A stretch of 14,280 nt of DNA from Planctomycetia bacterium (GTDB lineage Bacteria; Planctomycetota; Planctomycetia; Pirellulales; UBA1268): contig RGVT01000031.1 of assembly GCA_010027105.1 (NCBI GenBank), forward strand, positions 1 to 14,280, given 5' to 3'. Every line of letters begins with the position of its first letter. Position 1 is the first letter of the stretch. Shown one piece after another: positions 6,786-13,456 of this stretch. The notes below the pieces were generated by a model. It did no database searches. It worked only from the letters and a program-made list of their open reading frames with translations, and was not told where the DNA came from. The translations under genes and the position numbers were made by a program.

Positions 6786-7534
6786 TGTTCCGCAAGCACT
6801 ACGACCGGCTCGCGCTCCGCGGGATGCGATTCGACTGCATCATCGGGCTCTGCGACCACGAGCGGGTGGAGCCGCAGCCCGTCGAGCTCGACGTCGTGCT
6901 GCACTTCCACATGCGGCGGGCGGCGCACGAGGGCCGGATCGCCCACACCATCGACTACGCCCGCGTGGTGGGGGAGCTGCGGTTCATCCTCGTGGCGGCC
7001 CGGTTTCTGCTGCTCGAATCGGCCGCCGAGGCGCTCGCCGCCTGGCTGCTCATGCCCCCGAGCCTCGACGTGCCCCGGCCGCAGGTCGAGGAGGTGGAGG
7101 TGAGGCTCGCCAAGCCGCGGGCGCTCGGCGGCCGCGCGGTGCCCGAGATCACGGTCCGCCGGCAGCGGAGCGATTTTCCGCCGAACCTCGAGACGAAGAC
7201 GTTCGGGTTCGTCGACGTGATCTTCGAAAGCCCCGAGTGCGGCGTGTATCGCGAGCGCATCAGCCCGCGCACCGTCCTGCCCACGCACGTGCACCGGCAC
7301 ATCGACGAGATGGAGCTCGCGCTCGGCGGCGGCCTGCTGCTGCAGGGCGCGCCCGTGGCCGCCGGCGTGGCGCACGAGTGGCCGCGCGATCACGCGCACC
7401 GCTGGGAAAACCCCACCGACGTCGAGCAGAGCTTCCTGTGCGTCGATCGGCCGAAGTTCATCCACACCGACGAGATCGAGGTGGACGTGCCGGTGCACGA
7501 GCTCGTCCGCACGAGCCCCGAGACCTTCTTTTGA
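6782..7534 (+). CDS. FolB-like dihydroneopterin aldolase fused to a cupin
   Basis: A 250-residue two-domain protein. Residues 7-128 match FolB/FolX: YDRLALRGMRFDCIIGLCDH is followed by Glu27, aligning by eye with S. aureus DHNA Glu22. Tyr59 (IDYARVV), Glu79 (LLLESAAE, the pterin anchor) and Lys111 (VRLAKPRAL) align with that enzyme's Tyr54, Glu74 and Lys100. All key residues are therefore kept, favouring aldolase or epimerase activity on dihydroneopterin-type substrates. Residues about 140-240 form a cupin barrel: THVHRHIDEME carries HxHx4E (His169, His171, Glu176), and HRWEN gives a second-motif His206. These could bind one metal ion. The gene starts inside the SDR stop (ATGA; a second ATG follows at once), so translation is probably coupled. 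FolB is normally a single domain of about 120 residues; I do not recall this fusion as a standard architecture. Confidence 0.85.
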   Translation: MMFRKHYDRLALRGMRFDCIIGLCDHERVEPQPVELDVVLHFHMRRAAHEGRIAHTIDYARVVGELRFILVAARFLLLESAAEALAAWLLMPPSLDVPRPQVEEVEVRLAKPRALGGRAVPEITVRRQRSDFPPNLETKTFGFVDVIFESPECGVYRERISPRTVLPTHVHRHIDEMELALGGGLLLQGAPVAAGVAHEWPRDHAHRWENPTDVEQSFLCVDRPKFIHTDEIEVDVPVHELVRTSPETFF

Positions 7535-7571
7535 CGACCGACGCGTGCCGCGCCCTGGGCGGCTGCCGCGG

Positions 7572-7740
7572 TCAGTCGATCGGATTGACGAGCGAGGTGA
7601 ATCCGGCAGTCCGGAAATCAAGACAGCATCCACTGGTCCGGCGAGCTCAAGGCATCGTCGAGAAAACCGATCGCCGCGGCGTGCTCCGGGCAATCCTCGT
7701 CGGCGGCGTAGAGGAGTACGTTGGTGTCGATGCTTTTCAT
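7572..7740 (-). pseudogene. vapC: VapC-like PIN-domain toxin remnant with internal deletion
   Basis: The N-terminal part reads MKSIDTNVLLYAADEDCPEH, then FLDDALSSPDQWMLS and a stop at 7618. This is a typical VapC opening, including the first metal-binding Asp of the PIN domain (IDTNVLLYA). Immediately after, shifted by one base, the sequence reads DFRTAGFTSLVNPID with a stop at 7572-7574. That is the usual VapC C-terminus, of the type N-x-x-DF...G-x-x-x-VNP. About 75-80 residues between these parts are missing, including the remaining acidic active-site residues. The gene is therefore an internal deletion with both ends preserved, and should have no RNase activity. It follows the RHH antitoxin gene by 27 bp when the MKSIDTN start is used; another ATG at 7764 is possible. 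Confidence 0.75.
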
Positions 7741-7767
7741 CTCACCGATCCGGCGGTACGGCATTCC

Positions 7768-7920
7768 TCAGGTGATCGGAATGCGGATGGTCGCCGTCTG
7801 CTCGAGCAGGCGATCGACGGCCCGCCGCACGAGCTCGCTGACGGGGCGGTCCTGCTGTCGGGCCATTGCCCGCAACCGCTCCACCACGGGATCTGGAAAC
7901 AAGACCTGCAACTTTTGCAT
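7768..7920 (-). CDS. vapB: Ribbon-helix-helix antitoxin (VapB/CopG type)
   Basis: A 50-residue protein starting MQKLQVLFPDPVVERLRAMA, then RQQDRPVSELVRRAVDRLL and ending IRIPIT. The pattern is a ribbon-helix-helix domain: a short N-terminal strand (KLQVLFP), helix 1 (PVVERLRAMARQQ), a turn with RPVSE, and helix 2 (SELVRRAVDRLLEQ). Such proteins bind operator DNA as dimers and repress their own operon. The usual toxin-binding tail is very short here. The gene sits directly upstream of the broken VapC-like toxin gene on the same strand, as in a vapBC operon. It looks intact and may still be expressed as an orphan antitoxin or local repressor. It was identified by reading the minus strand of an apparently empty gap. 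Confidence 0.72.
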   Translation of the reverse strand: MQKLQVLFPDPVVERLRAMARQQDRPVSELVRRAVDRLLEQTATIRIPIT

Positions 7921-7928
7921 GGATACCT

Positions 7929-7955
7929 GCTATAGCCATTCCTTGCCGGGGTCAA
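7929..7955 (-). promoter_or_regulatory. Possible promoter/operator of the vapBC remnant
   Basis: On the minus strand, TTGACC (7955-7950) and TATAGC (7934-7929) are separated by 15 bp, which is short for sigma70. The -10-like box lies in a perfect 8-bp palindrome GCTATAGC (7929-7936), a plausible operator for the RHH protein whose ATG is at 7920. Initiation here would make the transcript nearly leaderless. Confidence 0.3.
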
Positions 7956-8017
7956 CGACCCTCCGTGCCGGAAACACATCTGAAGAGTACATTTTCAGGA
8001 TCGAGTCAGGCGAGCCG

Positions 8018-9865
8018 ATGCGTTCAAACCTTGCCCAGCCGTGGATCGGTGCGTGGATCGTGATCGTGGCCACGACCGCGCCGCACGCCGCCGAGCCGAA
8101 CTACGACGAGTCGGCGGTTCAGCCCTACACGCTGCCCGACGCGCTCGCGGGGTCCGACGGCCGGCCGGCCGCCACGCCTGCCGACTGGCAGGCGCGCTGC
8201 CGCCCGCACCAGCTCGCGCTCCTCGAGGCCACCGTCTACGGCCGGCGGCTGCCCACGGCGACCGTGCTGCCGGTCGGCGACCCGGAGCGGGCCGACGTGA
8301 CGCTCGCCGGGGGCGTGCGGGCGACGCGGATCCGGGCGCGGCTGCGGCTCGGCGACGGCGGCTCGGCGCCCGTGGTCGACGTGCTCCTGGATCTGCCCCG
8401 GGCCGTGCGGCCCGCGCCGGTGTTCCTGTACCTCAACTTCAAGGGCAACGAGGCGGAGCATGCCGCCCCGGCGCTGCTCGCCCGCGGCTATGGCGTCGCC
8501 ACCGCCTGCTACGGCGACGTGTTCCCCGACGATCCCGGCCGGGCCGACGGCGTGCGCGCGGCGGACGAGCCGGGTGCGATCGCCGCCTGGGCCTGGGGCC
8601 TGTCGCGGATCCTCGACTGGCTCGTGCGGCTCCCCGAGGTCGACGCCACCCGCGTGATCGTGGTGGGTCACTCCCGCAACGGCAAGGCGGCGCTCTGGGC
8701 GGGGGCGTGCGACGAGCGGTTCGCGATGGTGGTCGCGAACGAGTCGGGCTGCGGCGGGGCCGCGCTCGAACGGCGGAACTACGGCGAGACGATCGCCGAC
8801 ATCACGCGGAAGTTTCCGCACTGGTTCTGCCCGAAGTATGCGACGTTCGCCGGCCGTGCGGCCGACCTGCCGACCGACCAGCACGCGCTCCTGGCGCTGG
8901 TCGCCCCGCGGCCGCTCTACGTGGCCAGCGCCATCGACGACCGCTGGGCCGACCCGCGTGGCGAGTTTCTCGCGGCCGTCGCGGCCGGGCCGGCGTGGAA
9001 CCTCTTCGGCCTCGAGGGGCTGGGCACGGCGGAGTGGCCGCCGGCCGACACGCCCGTGGGCGGCGGGCGGATCGGCTACCACGTGCGGTCGGGCGGGCAC
9101 GACCTGCTCGAATACGACTGGCTCCGGTTCGCCGACTTCGCCGATCGCCACCTGCCGCCCGCGGGGGGCCCGGCGCGCGGCGCGGGCGACTTCAGGCCGC
9201 GGCAGGACGTGCTCCCCGTGCCGCCCCCCGCCGATGCGATCGTGCTCTTCGGCGACGGCTCCACGCCGCCCTCTTTCACGAGCATGGCGGGTGGCCCGAT
9301 CGACTGGCGGGTGGAAGACGGCGCGCTCGTCGTGAACACCACGAACGGCCATGCCAACCACGTCGTGTCGAAGGCACGGTTCCAGGACGCCGACATCCAC
9401 GCGGAGTTCCTGGTCGACCCCGCGGCCCACGGCAACAGCGGCCTCTACGTCCACGGCCACTACGAGCTGCAGATCTACGACTCGTTCGGCGTCGAGAAGC
9501 CGACGGAGCAGGACGAAGGCGCGGTCTACCGGTTCGGGCCACCGCTGGTGAACGCGGCCCGGCGGCCGGGCGAATGGCAGGTGTACGACATCCGCTTCAT
9601 CGCCCCGCGGCGCGACGAAGCGGGGCGGATCGTGCAGGCCGGCAGCGTGACGGCCTGGCTCAACGGCAGGCTCGTGCAGGACGGCCTCGAGTTCACCGAG
9701 CCCCGATCCCCCTTCACGCCCTACCGCCACGGCGTCACGGAGTTTCTGCGCGGCGTCGAGCGAGACCTTTTCACCACCGGCCGCGGCCCGCTCTTCCTCC
9801 AGGACCACGGCAGCCCCACGCGGTATCGCAACGTCTGGATCCGGCCGCTCGCGCCGGCGATGTGA
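8018..9865 (+). CDS. Secreted CE15-like esterase fused to DUF1080 domain
   Basis: A 615-residue exported enzyme. Residues 1-25 form a signal peptide ending PHAA. Residues about 35-390 are an alpha/beta hydrolase of the glucuronoyl esterase/acetylxylan esterase type. The nucleophile elbow is VVGHSRNGKAALWAGA with Ser219. Other blocks are ANESGCGGAALERRNYGE, FPHWFCPKY, VAPRPLYVASAIDDRWADP, and SGGHDLLEYDW with catalytic His361. CE15 enzymes cleave ester links between glucuronoxylan and lignin; the GxSRNGK elbow is characteristic. Residues about 405-615 are a DUF1080/PF06439 domain, a laminarin-lectin-like fold, with NSGLYVHGHYELQIYDSFG and LQDHGSPTRYRNVWIRPL. The start at the ATG preceded by AGG fits the signal peptide; the frame is open further upstream through the vapBC remnant without support. 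A porin follows, suggesting polysaccharide breakdown outside the cell. Confidence 0.87.
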   Translation: MRSNLAQPWIGAWIVIVATTAPHAAEPNYDESAVQPYTLPDALAGSDGRPAATPADWQARCRPHQLALLEATVYGRRLPTATVLPVGDPERADVTLAGGVRATRIRARLRLGDGGSAPVVDVLLDLPRAVRPAPVFLYLNFKGNEAEHAAPALLARGYGVATACYGDVFPDDPGRADGVRAADEPGAIAAWAWGLSRILDWLVRLPEVDATRVIVVGHSRNGKAALWAGACDERFAMVVANESGCGGAALERRNYGETIADITRKFPHWFCPKYATFAGRAADLPTDQHALLALVAPRPLYVASAIDDRWADPRGEFLAAVAAGPAWNLFGLEGLGTAEWPPADTPVGGGRIGYHVRSGGHDLLEYDWLRFADFADRHLPPAGGPARGAGDFRPRQDVLPVPPPADAIVLFGDGSTPPSFTSMAGGPIDWRVEDGALVVNTTNGHANHVVSKARFQDADIHAEFLVDPAAHGNSGLYVHGHYELQIYDSFGVEKPTEQDEGAVYRFGPPLVNAARRPGEWQVYDIRFIAPRRDEAGRIVQAGSVTAWLNGRLVQDGLEFTEPRSPFTPYRHGVTEFLRGVERDLFTTGRGPLFLQDHGSPTRYRNVWIRPLAPAM

Positions 9866-9986
9866 CTGCCCCGTGCCGGGCCGCCGCCCCGCATGCTGGG
9901 AGGTTTGGGCGGCCTGCGGAACGGGGCCTTGGCCGGGCGTGGGCGTCGGCTCACCCGCCGGCGGGCCGGGCGTCGATCCAGAGGGC

Positions 9987-11381
9987 ATGCGATGCGGCTG
10001 GCTTTCGGTTCCGGCGATGGCGGCGGTGCTGGCGTGGTGCTGCGGCCACGCCCGCGGGGAGAGTCCGCCCCTCGAGGATCTCTTCGAGTGGCGGGCCCGC
10101 GCGCCGGGCGAGCCGGGCGAGCCGCCGCGACGCTGGCTCACGCCCCGGCGGCTCGCCGAGCGCGGTGCGGCGGTCTACGGCTGGGTCGACACCGGCATCG
10201 GGGGCAACTCCTGGGGCAGCCCCTACAACGGCACCGTGGTGATGGACGACCGGTCGGGCCAGGCCTACCTCGACCAGCTGTACCTCACCGGTCTGCGGCC
10301 GCTCGACGGCGAGCCCGGCTGGGGCGGCCGCGTCGACCTGCTCTACGGCACCGACTGGTGGACGGCCGTGTCGCGCGGGCTCGACGCCTTCCCCTTCGCC
10401 ACGGTCGACTTCATCGGCGTGCCGCGCTGGTCGTCGAGCCGCTACTACGGCCTGGCGATGCCGCAGGCCTACGTGGAATTCGGCACCGACGAGGCGTCGG
10501 TGCTCGTCGGGCACTTCTACACGTTTCTCGGCTACGAGGTGCTGCCCGCGGTGGGCAACTTCTTCTACACCCGCACCTACCTGTTCGAGTACGGCACGCC
10601 CACTACCCACACCGGCGTGCTCGGCTCGTGGAGCCCCGCCGAGGGGGCGTCGGTCACGGCCGGGATCTGCAACGGCTGGGACAACTTCTCCGACGCCATG
10701 CCCACCCCCCTCAATCCCGGCTATCCCGGCGCCGGCAGCAATCTGGCGTTCACCGGCGAGACCCGGCTCCAGAGCGACGACGGCCGGGCGCAACTCGCCT
10801 TCGCCCTGATCACCGGCAACGAGTTCGCGCCGCAGTTCGACGCCGCGGGCGACTACCTCGGGGTCACGGTGGGCAACCTCACGATGTACACCGTGTATGC
10901 CGTGCTGCAGCTCACCGACCGGCTCGCGTGGGTGGTCGAGAACGCCGTCGCCTGGCAGTTTCACGACGCCACGGGCTACCAGAACGCCGGCCAGCTGCCG
11001 GGCCTGGCCCAGTGGTACGGCGTCTCCAACTACGCCTATCTCGGGCTCACCGACCGCCTGGCGGCGGGCATGCGGCTCGAATGGTTCCGCGACAACAACG
11101 GCAGCCGCGTGTTCTATCCCCAGCGCAACGCCGTCACCGCGCAGCTGCCGGTGGCCGGCGGGTTCGCGGGCAATTTCTGGGCCCTCACGTGGGGTCTCAA
11201 CTGGCGGCCGCGGGCCAACTGGACGATCCGGCCGGAGATCCGCTTCGACTGGTACACCCCCGACGCCTATGGCAGCCCCGCGCTTCCCTTCGGCAGGCTC
11301 GTCACCGGTGCCGACGGCCTCCCCACGGGCACCGCCTTCGGGCAGCTCTACGGCGGCTGCGACGCCGTCGTCCAATTCTGA
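9987..11381 (+). CDS. Outer-membrane beta-barrel porin (BBP2/OmpL-like)
   Basis: A 464-residue outer-membrane protein. The chosen start gives the signal peptide MRCGWLSVPAMAAVLAWCCG ending HARGES; a longer GTG start at 9873 would add an unlikely 38-residue extension. The body is rich in aromatic, alternating strands typical of barrels: AAVYGWVDTGIGGNSWGSPY, YLDQLYLTGLRPLDGEPGWG, QAYVEFGTDEASVLVGHFY, NNAFT-type strands, LGLTDRLAAGMRLEWFRDNN and WALTWGLNWRPRANWTIRPE. The C-terminal residue is Phe (VVQF), the usual end signal for barrel insertion. The layout resembles Planctomycete BBP2-family porins (PF07642) built as LDQLYL...GHFY...TGVLGSW blocks. It follows the esterase by about 120 bp and could admit released sugars, but specificity is unknown. 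The Shine-Dalgarno (GAGGG) lies unusually close to the ATG. Confidence 0.78.
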   Translation: MRCGWLSVPAMAAVLAWCCGHARGESPPLEDLFEWRARAPGEPGEPPRRWLTPRRLAERGAAVYGWVDTGIGGNSWGSPYNGTVVMDDRSGQAYLDQLYLTGLRPLDGEPGWGGRVDLLYGTDWWTAVSRGLDAFPFATVDFIGVPRWSSSRYYGLAMPQAYVEFGTDEASVLVGHFYTFLGYEVLPAVGNFFYTRTYLFEYGTPTTHTGVLGSWSPAEGASVTAGICNGWDNFSDAMPTPLNPGYPGAGSNLAFTGETRLQSDDGRAQLAFALITGNEFAPQFDAAGDYLGVTVGNLTMYTVYAVLQLTDRLAWVVENAVAWQFHDATGYQNAGQLPGLAQWYGVSNYAYLGLTDRLAAGMRLEWFRDNNGSRVFYPQRNAVTAQLPVAGGFAGNFWALTWGLNWRPRANWTIRPEIRFDWYTPDAYGSPALPFGRLVTGADGLPTGTAFGQLYGGCDAVVQF

Positions 11382-11400
11382 CCGTCCGCGGACGACGCCG

Positions 11401-11943
11401 TCAGGCTTCGCGCGTCACCGACACCGTCATTCCGGCGAGCCGGCGGTAGAGCCGCAGCTGGTCCTTGAGCAGCCAGCCGTCGAAGCCGAGCCGCTCGATC
11501 GGCACCCACAGCGACACCCACCCCGCGATCACGAAGGCCTCCCCCACGATGTCGTTGAAGAAGCTGTCGGGGTAGGCGCGGCCCACGAGCGAGTGGAGCG
11601 CGAGCAGCACCGTCATGATCGAGAGCCCCACCGACAGCCAGCGCAGCGTCCGCACGCGGTTGCGGTGATGCCTGCGCTCGAGGAGCGAGGCCTCGTAGGC
11701 GAAGAAGTTTCGCACCGCCTGCTGGGTGTCGGCGGCGGTGGCCTCGGGATCGGCGTCGTCGGCCGTGCTGATCCGCAGCTCGAGCGGCGCCTTGGGGGGC
11801 GAGTCGCTGGCCCACTGCACGATGTGTTCGACGGCCCGCGGATCGAGGTCGCGCTGCCGGAACGGCGACGGGTCGAGGGCGCTGTAGAGCCCGTCGAGCG
11901 ACTCGAGCCGCAGGTCGATGGGGTAGGGGGGCGTGGTGGCCAT
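11401..11943 (-). CDS. Two-TM membrane protein of unknown function
   Basis: A 180-residue protein, starting MATTPPYPIDLRLESLDGLY. The first 90 residues are soluble and charged, with RAVEHIVQWASDSPPKAPLE and NFFAYEASLLERRHHRNRVR. Two hydrophobic segments follow: WLSVGLSIMTVLLALHSLVG and EAFVIAGWVSLWVPIERLGF, then a basic tail. The last segment resembles a family of bacterial hypothetical proteins with a (E/A)-x-x-VIAGWV-x-(M/L)W-x-PIE stretch; I know no function for it. I chose this ATG because the alternative in-frame starts far upstream pass through the divergent lipoprotein gene. It is convergent with the porin (19-bp gap) and divergent from the lipoprotein gene, sharing a 139-bp intergenic region. 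Confidence 0.7.
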   Translation of the reverse strand: MATTPPYPIDLRLESLDGLYSALDPSPFRQRDLDPRAVEHIVQWASDSPPKAPLELRISTADDADPEATAADTQQAVRNFFAYEASLLERRHHRNRVRTLRWLSVGLSIMTVLLALHSLVGRAYPDSFFNDIVGEAFVIAGWVSLWVPIERLGFDGWLLKDQLRLYRRLAGMTVSVTREA

Positions 11944-12012
11944 GCATCCGGAGCGGATTTGCGATCCTGGAAGTCTACCCGCCCGCTGAATCTCCGCCGG
12001 GCCGCCGCCGCC

Positions 12013-12041
12013 TTGCCCGTCGGCCGGCGGAGTGCCATAAC
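12013..12041 (+). promoter_or_regulatory. Possible sigma70 promoter for the lipoprotein gene
   Basis: TTGCCC (12013-12018) and CATAAC (12036-12041) are separated by 17 bp, each matching four of six consensus bases. Transcription would start near 12048, giving a leader of about 35 bases with GAGGG eight bases before the ATG at 12083. It lies in the divergent region upstream of the lipoprotein gene. Confidence 0.33.
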
Positions 12042-12082
12042 GATGGGTGGAAGGGCCTCGGTTTCCTCGCGAGGGTGACGGC

Positions 12083-12628
12083 ATGCCCGGCAGGCGATGC
12101 GGTGCTGCGGTGCGGACGACGGCGCTCGTCGCGGCGGCGGTCCTCGCCGGCTGCGCGCCGGGGGCGTTTCCGAAGCAGGCCGAGAAGCCGGCCCCTGCGC
12201 CCGCCCCGCAGGCCGCGGCCCCCGCACCGGTCGAGACCCGCAAGACCCTCGGCAAGACCACGCAGAACGTGCTCGAACTCTCCGCCGCGCTCGCCGAGGG
12301 GGCCGTGCTCGCCGAGACGTCGATCAAGGGCGGCGGCCTCGAGATCGCCTCCGAGGCCTATCGCACGCAGGTGGGCAGGGTGGGTGTGATCGCCGTCGAG
12401 CAGAAGATGCAGCTCTATCAGGCGGAGCACGGCGAGCCGCCGAAGACGTTCGCCGATTTTCTGGAGCTGATCATCGGCAAGGGACGGCCCGACGGCATCC
12501 AGCTGCCGATGCTGCCCTACTACCAGGAGTGGGCCTACGACACGCAGGCCCGCCGGCTCGTGGTGGTGGAGTTTCCGGCGAAGAAGGAGCAGCGGCAGCG
12601 GGAAACGACCGGAGCCGCAGGATTGTAG
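12083..12628 (+). CDS. Small lipoprotein with pseudopilin-like C-terminal region
   Basis: A 181-residue lipoprotein. The N-terminus MPGRRCGAAVRTTALVAAAV then LAGC gives lipidation at Cys24. A Pro/Ala linker follows (KPAPAPAPQAAAPAPVETRK). The rest contains VGVIAVEQKMQLYQAEHGEP, then PKTFADFLELIIG, LPMLPYYQEWAYDTQARRL and VVVEFP. The order resembles the soluble part of type II secretion major pseudopilins (GspG): a helix ending in LxxYxxxxGxxP, TxxxFL, then LPxxPYxxxWxYD. Here it sits on a lipoprotein, without the pilin N-terminal helix. Function is unknown. The start is set by GAGGG eight bases upstream and by the signal; a longer frame from 12047 has no support. The next gene is convergent, only 9 bp away, with no obvious terminator. 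Confidence 0.78.
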   Translation: MPGRRCGAAVRTTALVAAAVLAGCAPGAFPKQAEKPAPAPAPQAAAPAPVETRKTLGKTTQNVLELSAALAEGAVLAETSIKGGGLEIASEAYRTQVGRVGVIAVEQKMQLYQAEHGEPPKTFADFLELIIGKGRPDGIQLPMLPYYQEWAYDTQARRLVVVEFPAKKEQRQRETTGAAGL

Positions 12629-12637
12629 TTACGCGCG

Positions 12638-13411
12638 TCACGAGAGCCGCGTGGTGATGGCGTCCCAGAGGGCGAGGCGGGCCTCCAGGCACGAGCGGGC
12701 CGCCCGGGAGGCCTCGGCCCACCGCGCCGGGTCGTCGCCGCACAGCCTGGCCACGATCCGCCGGCAGATGGGGGCGTGCCGAGCGTCGTCGTGGGCGATG
12801 TGCCGCTCGAGGTAGAACCGGAATCGGCCCCATGCGGCCGGCTCCCGCTCGGCGAGCGATGCCACGAGATGCCGGAACATGTCGGGGATCACGTCCTCGC
12901 GACCATACGTGAACGCCGCGGCGATCGTGGCCGGCGAGCCCGAGTCGATCACGGCGAACGTCGACCGCACGAACGCCGCCGCCGCGGCCGGAACGCCCGC
13001 CGTGAAGAGCGCCTCCTCCACTGCGGCCCCCGCCCGCACCGCGCCGAGCAGGCGCTCCACCGGCCGCGTGTCGGCACCGGCCGCCTCCATGCTCTCGAGG
13101 TAGAGTTCGAAGTGCGACGCATGGCCCCCCTCGGGCAGTTCGTCCGACTCCTCGTCGAGCACGATCTCGTTGACGAGTCGGCGGGCCTCGCGATCGGTGG
13201 TGGGCAGCCAGGGGGCGGTGGTGCAGGTGAACTTCTGCTGCAGGGCCTTGAGCAGGCACTGGAAGTCCCACACGGCGAACACGTGGTGCTCCATGAACAG
13301 GCGCATCCGCTCGGGTGAGTCGACGAGCGCGTAGAGCCGGTGGTGCACGAGCCGGTCGCGGGCGTCGCCGAGGTCGATGCCGGGCGCGGGCGGGGCGAGC
13401 AGCGTTGCCAT
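12638..13411 (-). CDS. DUF3050 protein, heme-oxygenase-like fold
   Basis: A 257-residue soluble, helical protein that I recognise as DUF3050 (PF11251). The conserved blocks are RMRLFMEHHVFAVWDFQCLL, FTCTTAPWLP, VNEIVLDEESD, GGHASHFELYLESMEAAGAD, YGREDVIPDMF, and FYLERHIAHDDARHAP. Potential metal ligands recur as in heme-oxygenase-like diiron oxidases and oxygenases (HDOs such as SznF, UndA, CADD): Glu41/His42-43, Glu82/Glu87, His100, Glu172, and His204 with Asp208/Asp209 and His212 on one helix. No substrate is known. The start has no Shine-Dalgarno, but the family opening fits. It is convergent with the lipoprotein gene and 45 bp downstream of the coiled-coil gene on the same strand. The family call is good; the diiron assignment is inference. 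Confidence 0.82.
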   Translation of the reverse strand: MATLLAPPAPGIDLGDARDRLVHHRLYALVDSPERMRLFMEHHVFAVWDFQCLLKALQQKFTCTTAPWLPTTDREARRLVNEIVLDEESDELPEGGHASHFELYLESMEAAGADTRPVERLLGAVRAGAAVEEALFTAGVPAAAAAFVRSTFAVIDSGSPATIAAAFTYGREDVIPDMFRHLVASLAEREPAAWGRFRFYLERHIAHDDARHAPICRRIVARLCGDDPARWAEASRAARSCLEARLALWDAITTRLS

Positions 13412-13456
13412 GCCAATGTTGTAGTCAGCCCGCGGCCGCCGGCGAGGGTCCGCGGG

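Noticed and set aside
8018..8035. Identical start MRSNLA in the esterase and the binding lipoprotein
   Set aside because: Only six residues of two unrelated signal peptides are shared; coincidence is the simplest explanation.
9873..9986. GTG at 9873 as the porin start
   Set aside because: It adds an unusual 38-residue Gly/Pro-rich stretch ahead of a normal signal peptide.
8024..10242. Open frames above 700 codons on both strands, overlapping the esterase-DUF1080 gene
   Set aside because: They are Arg/Gly/Ala/Pro-rich with no recognisable domain, while the chosen frame contains a signal peptide and two known domains.
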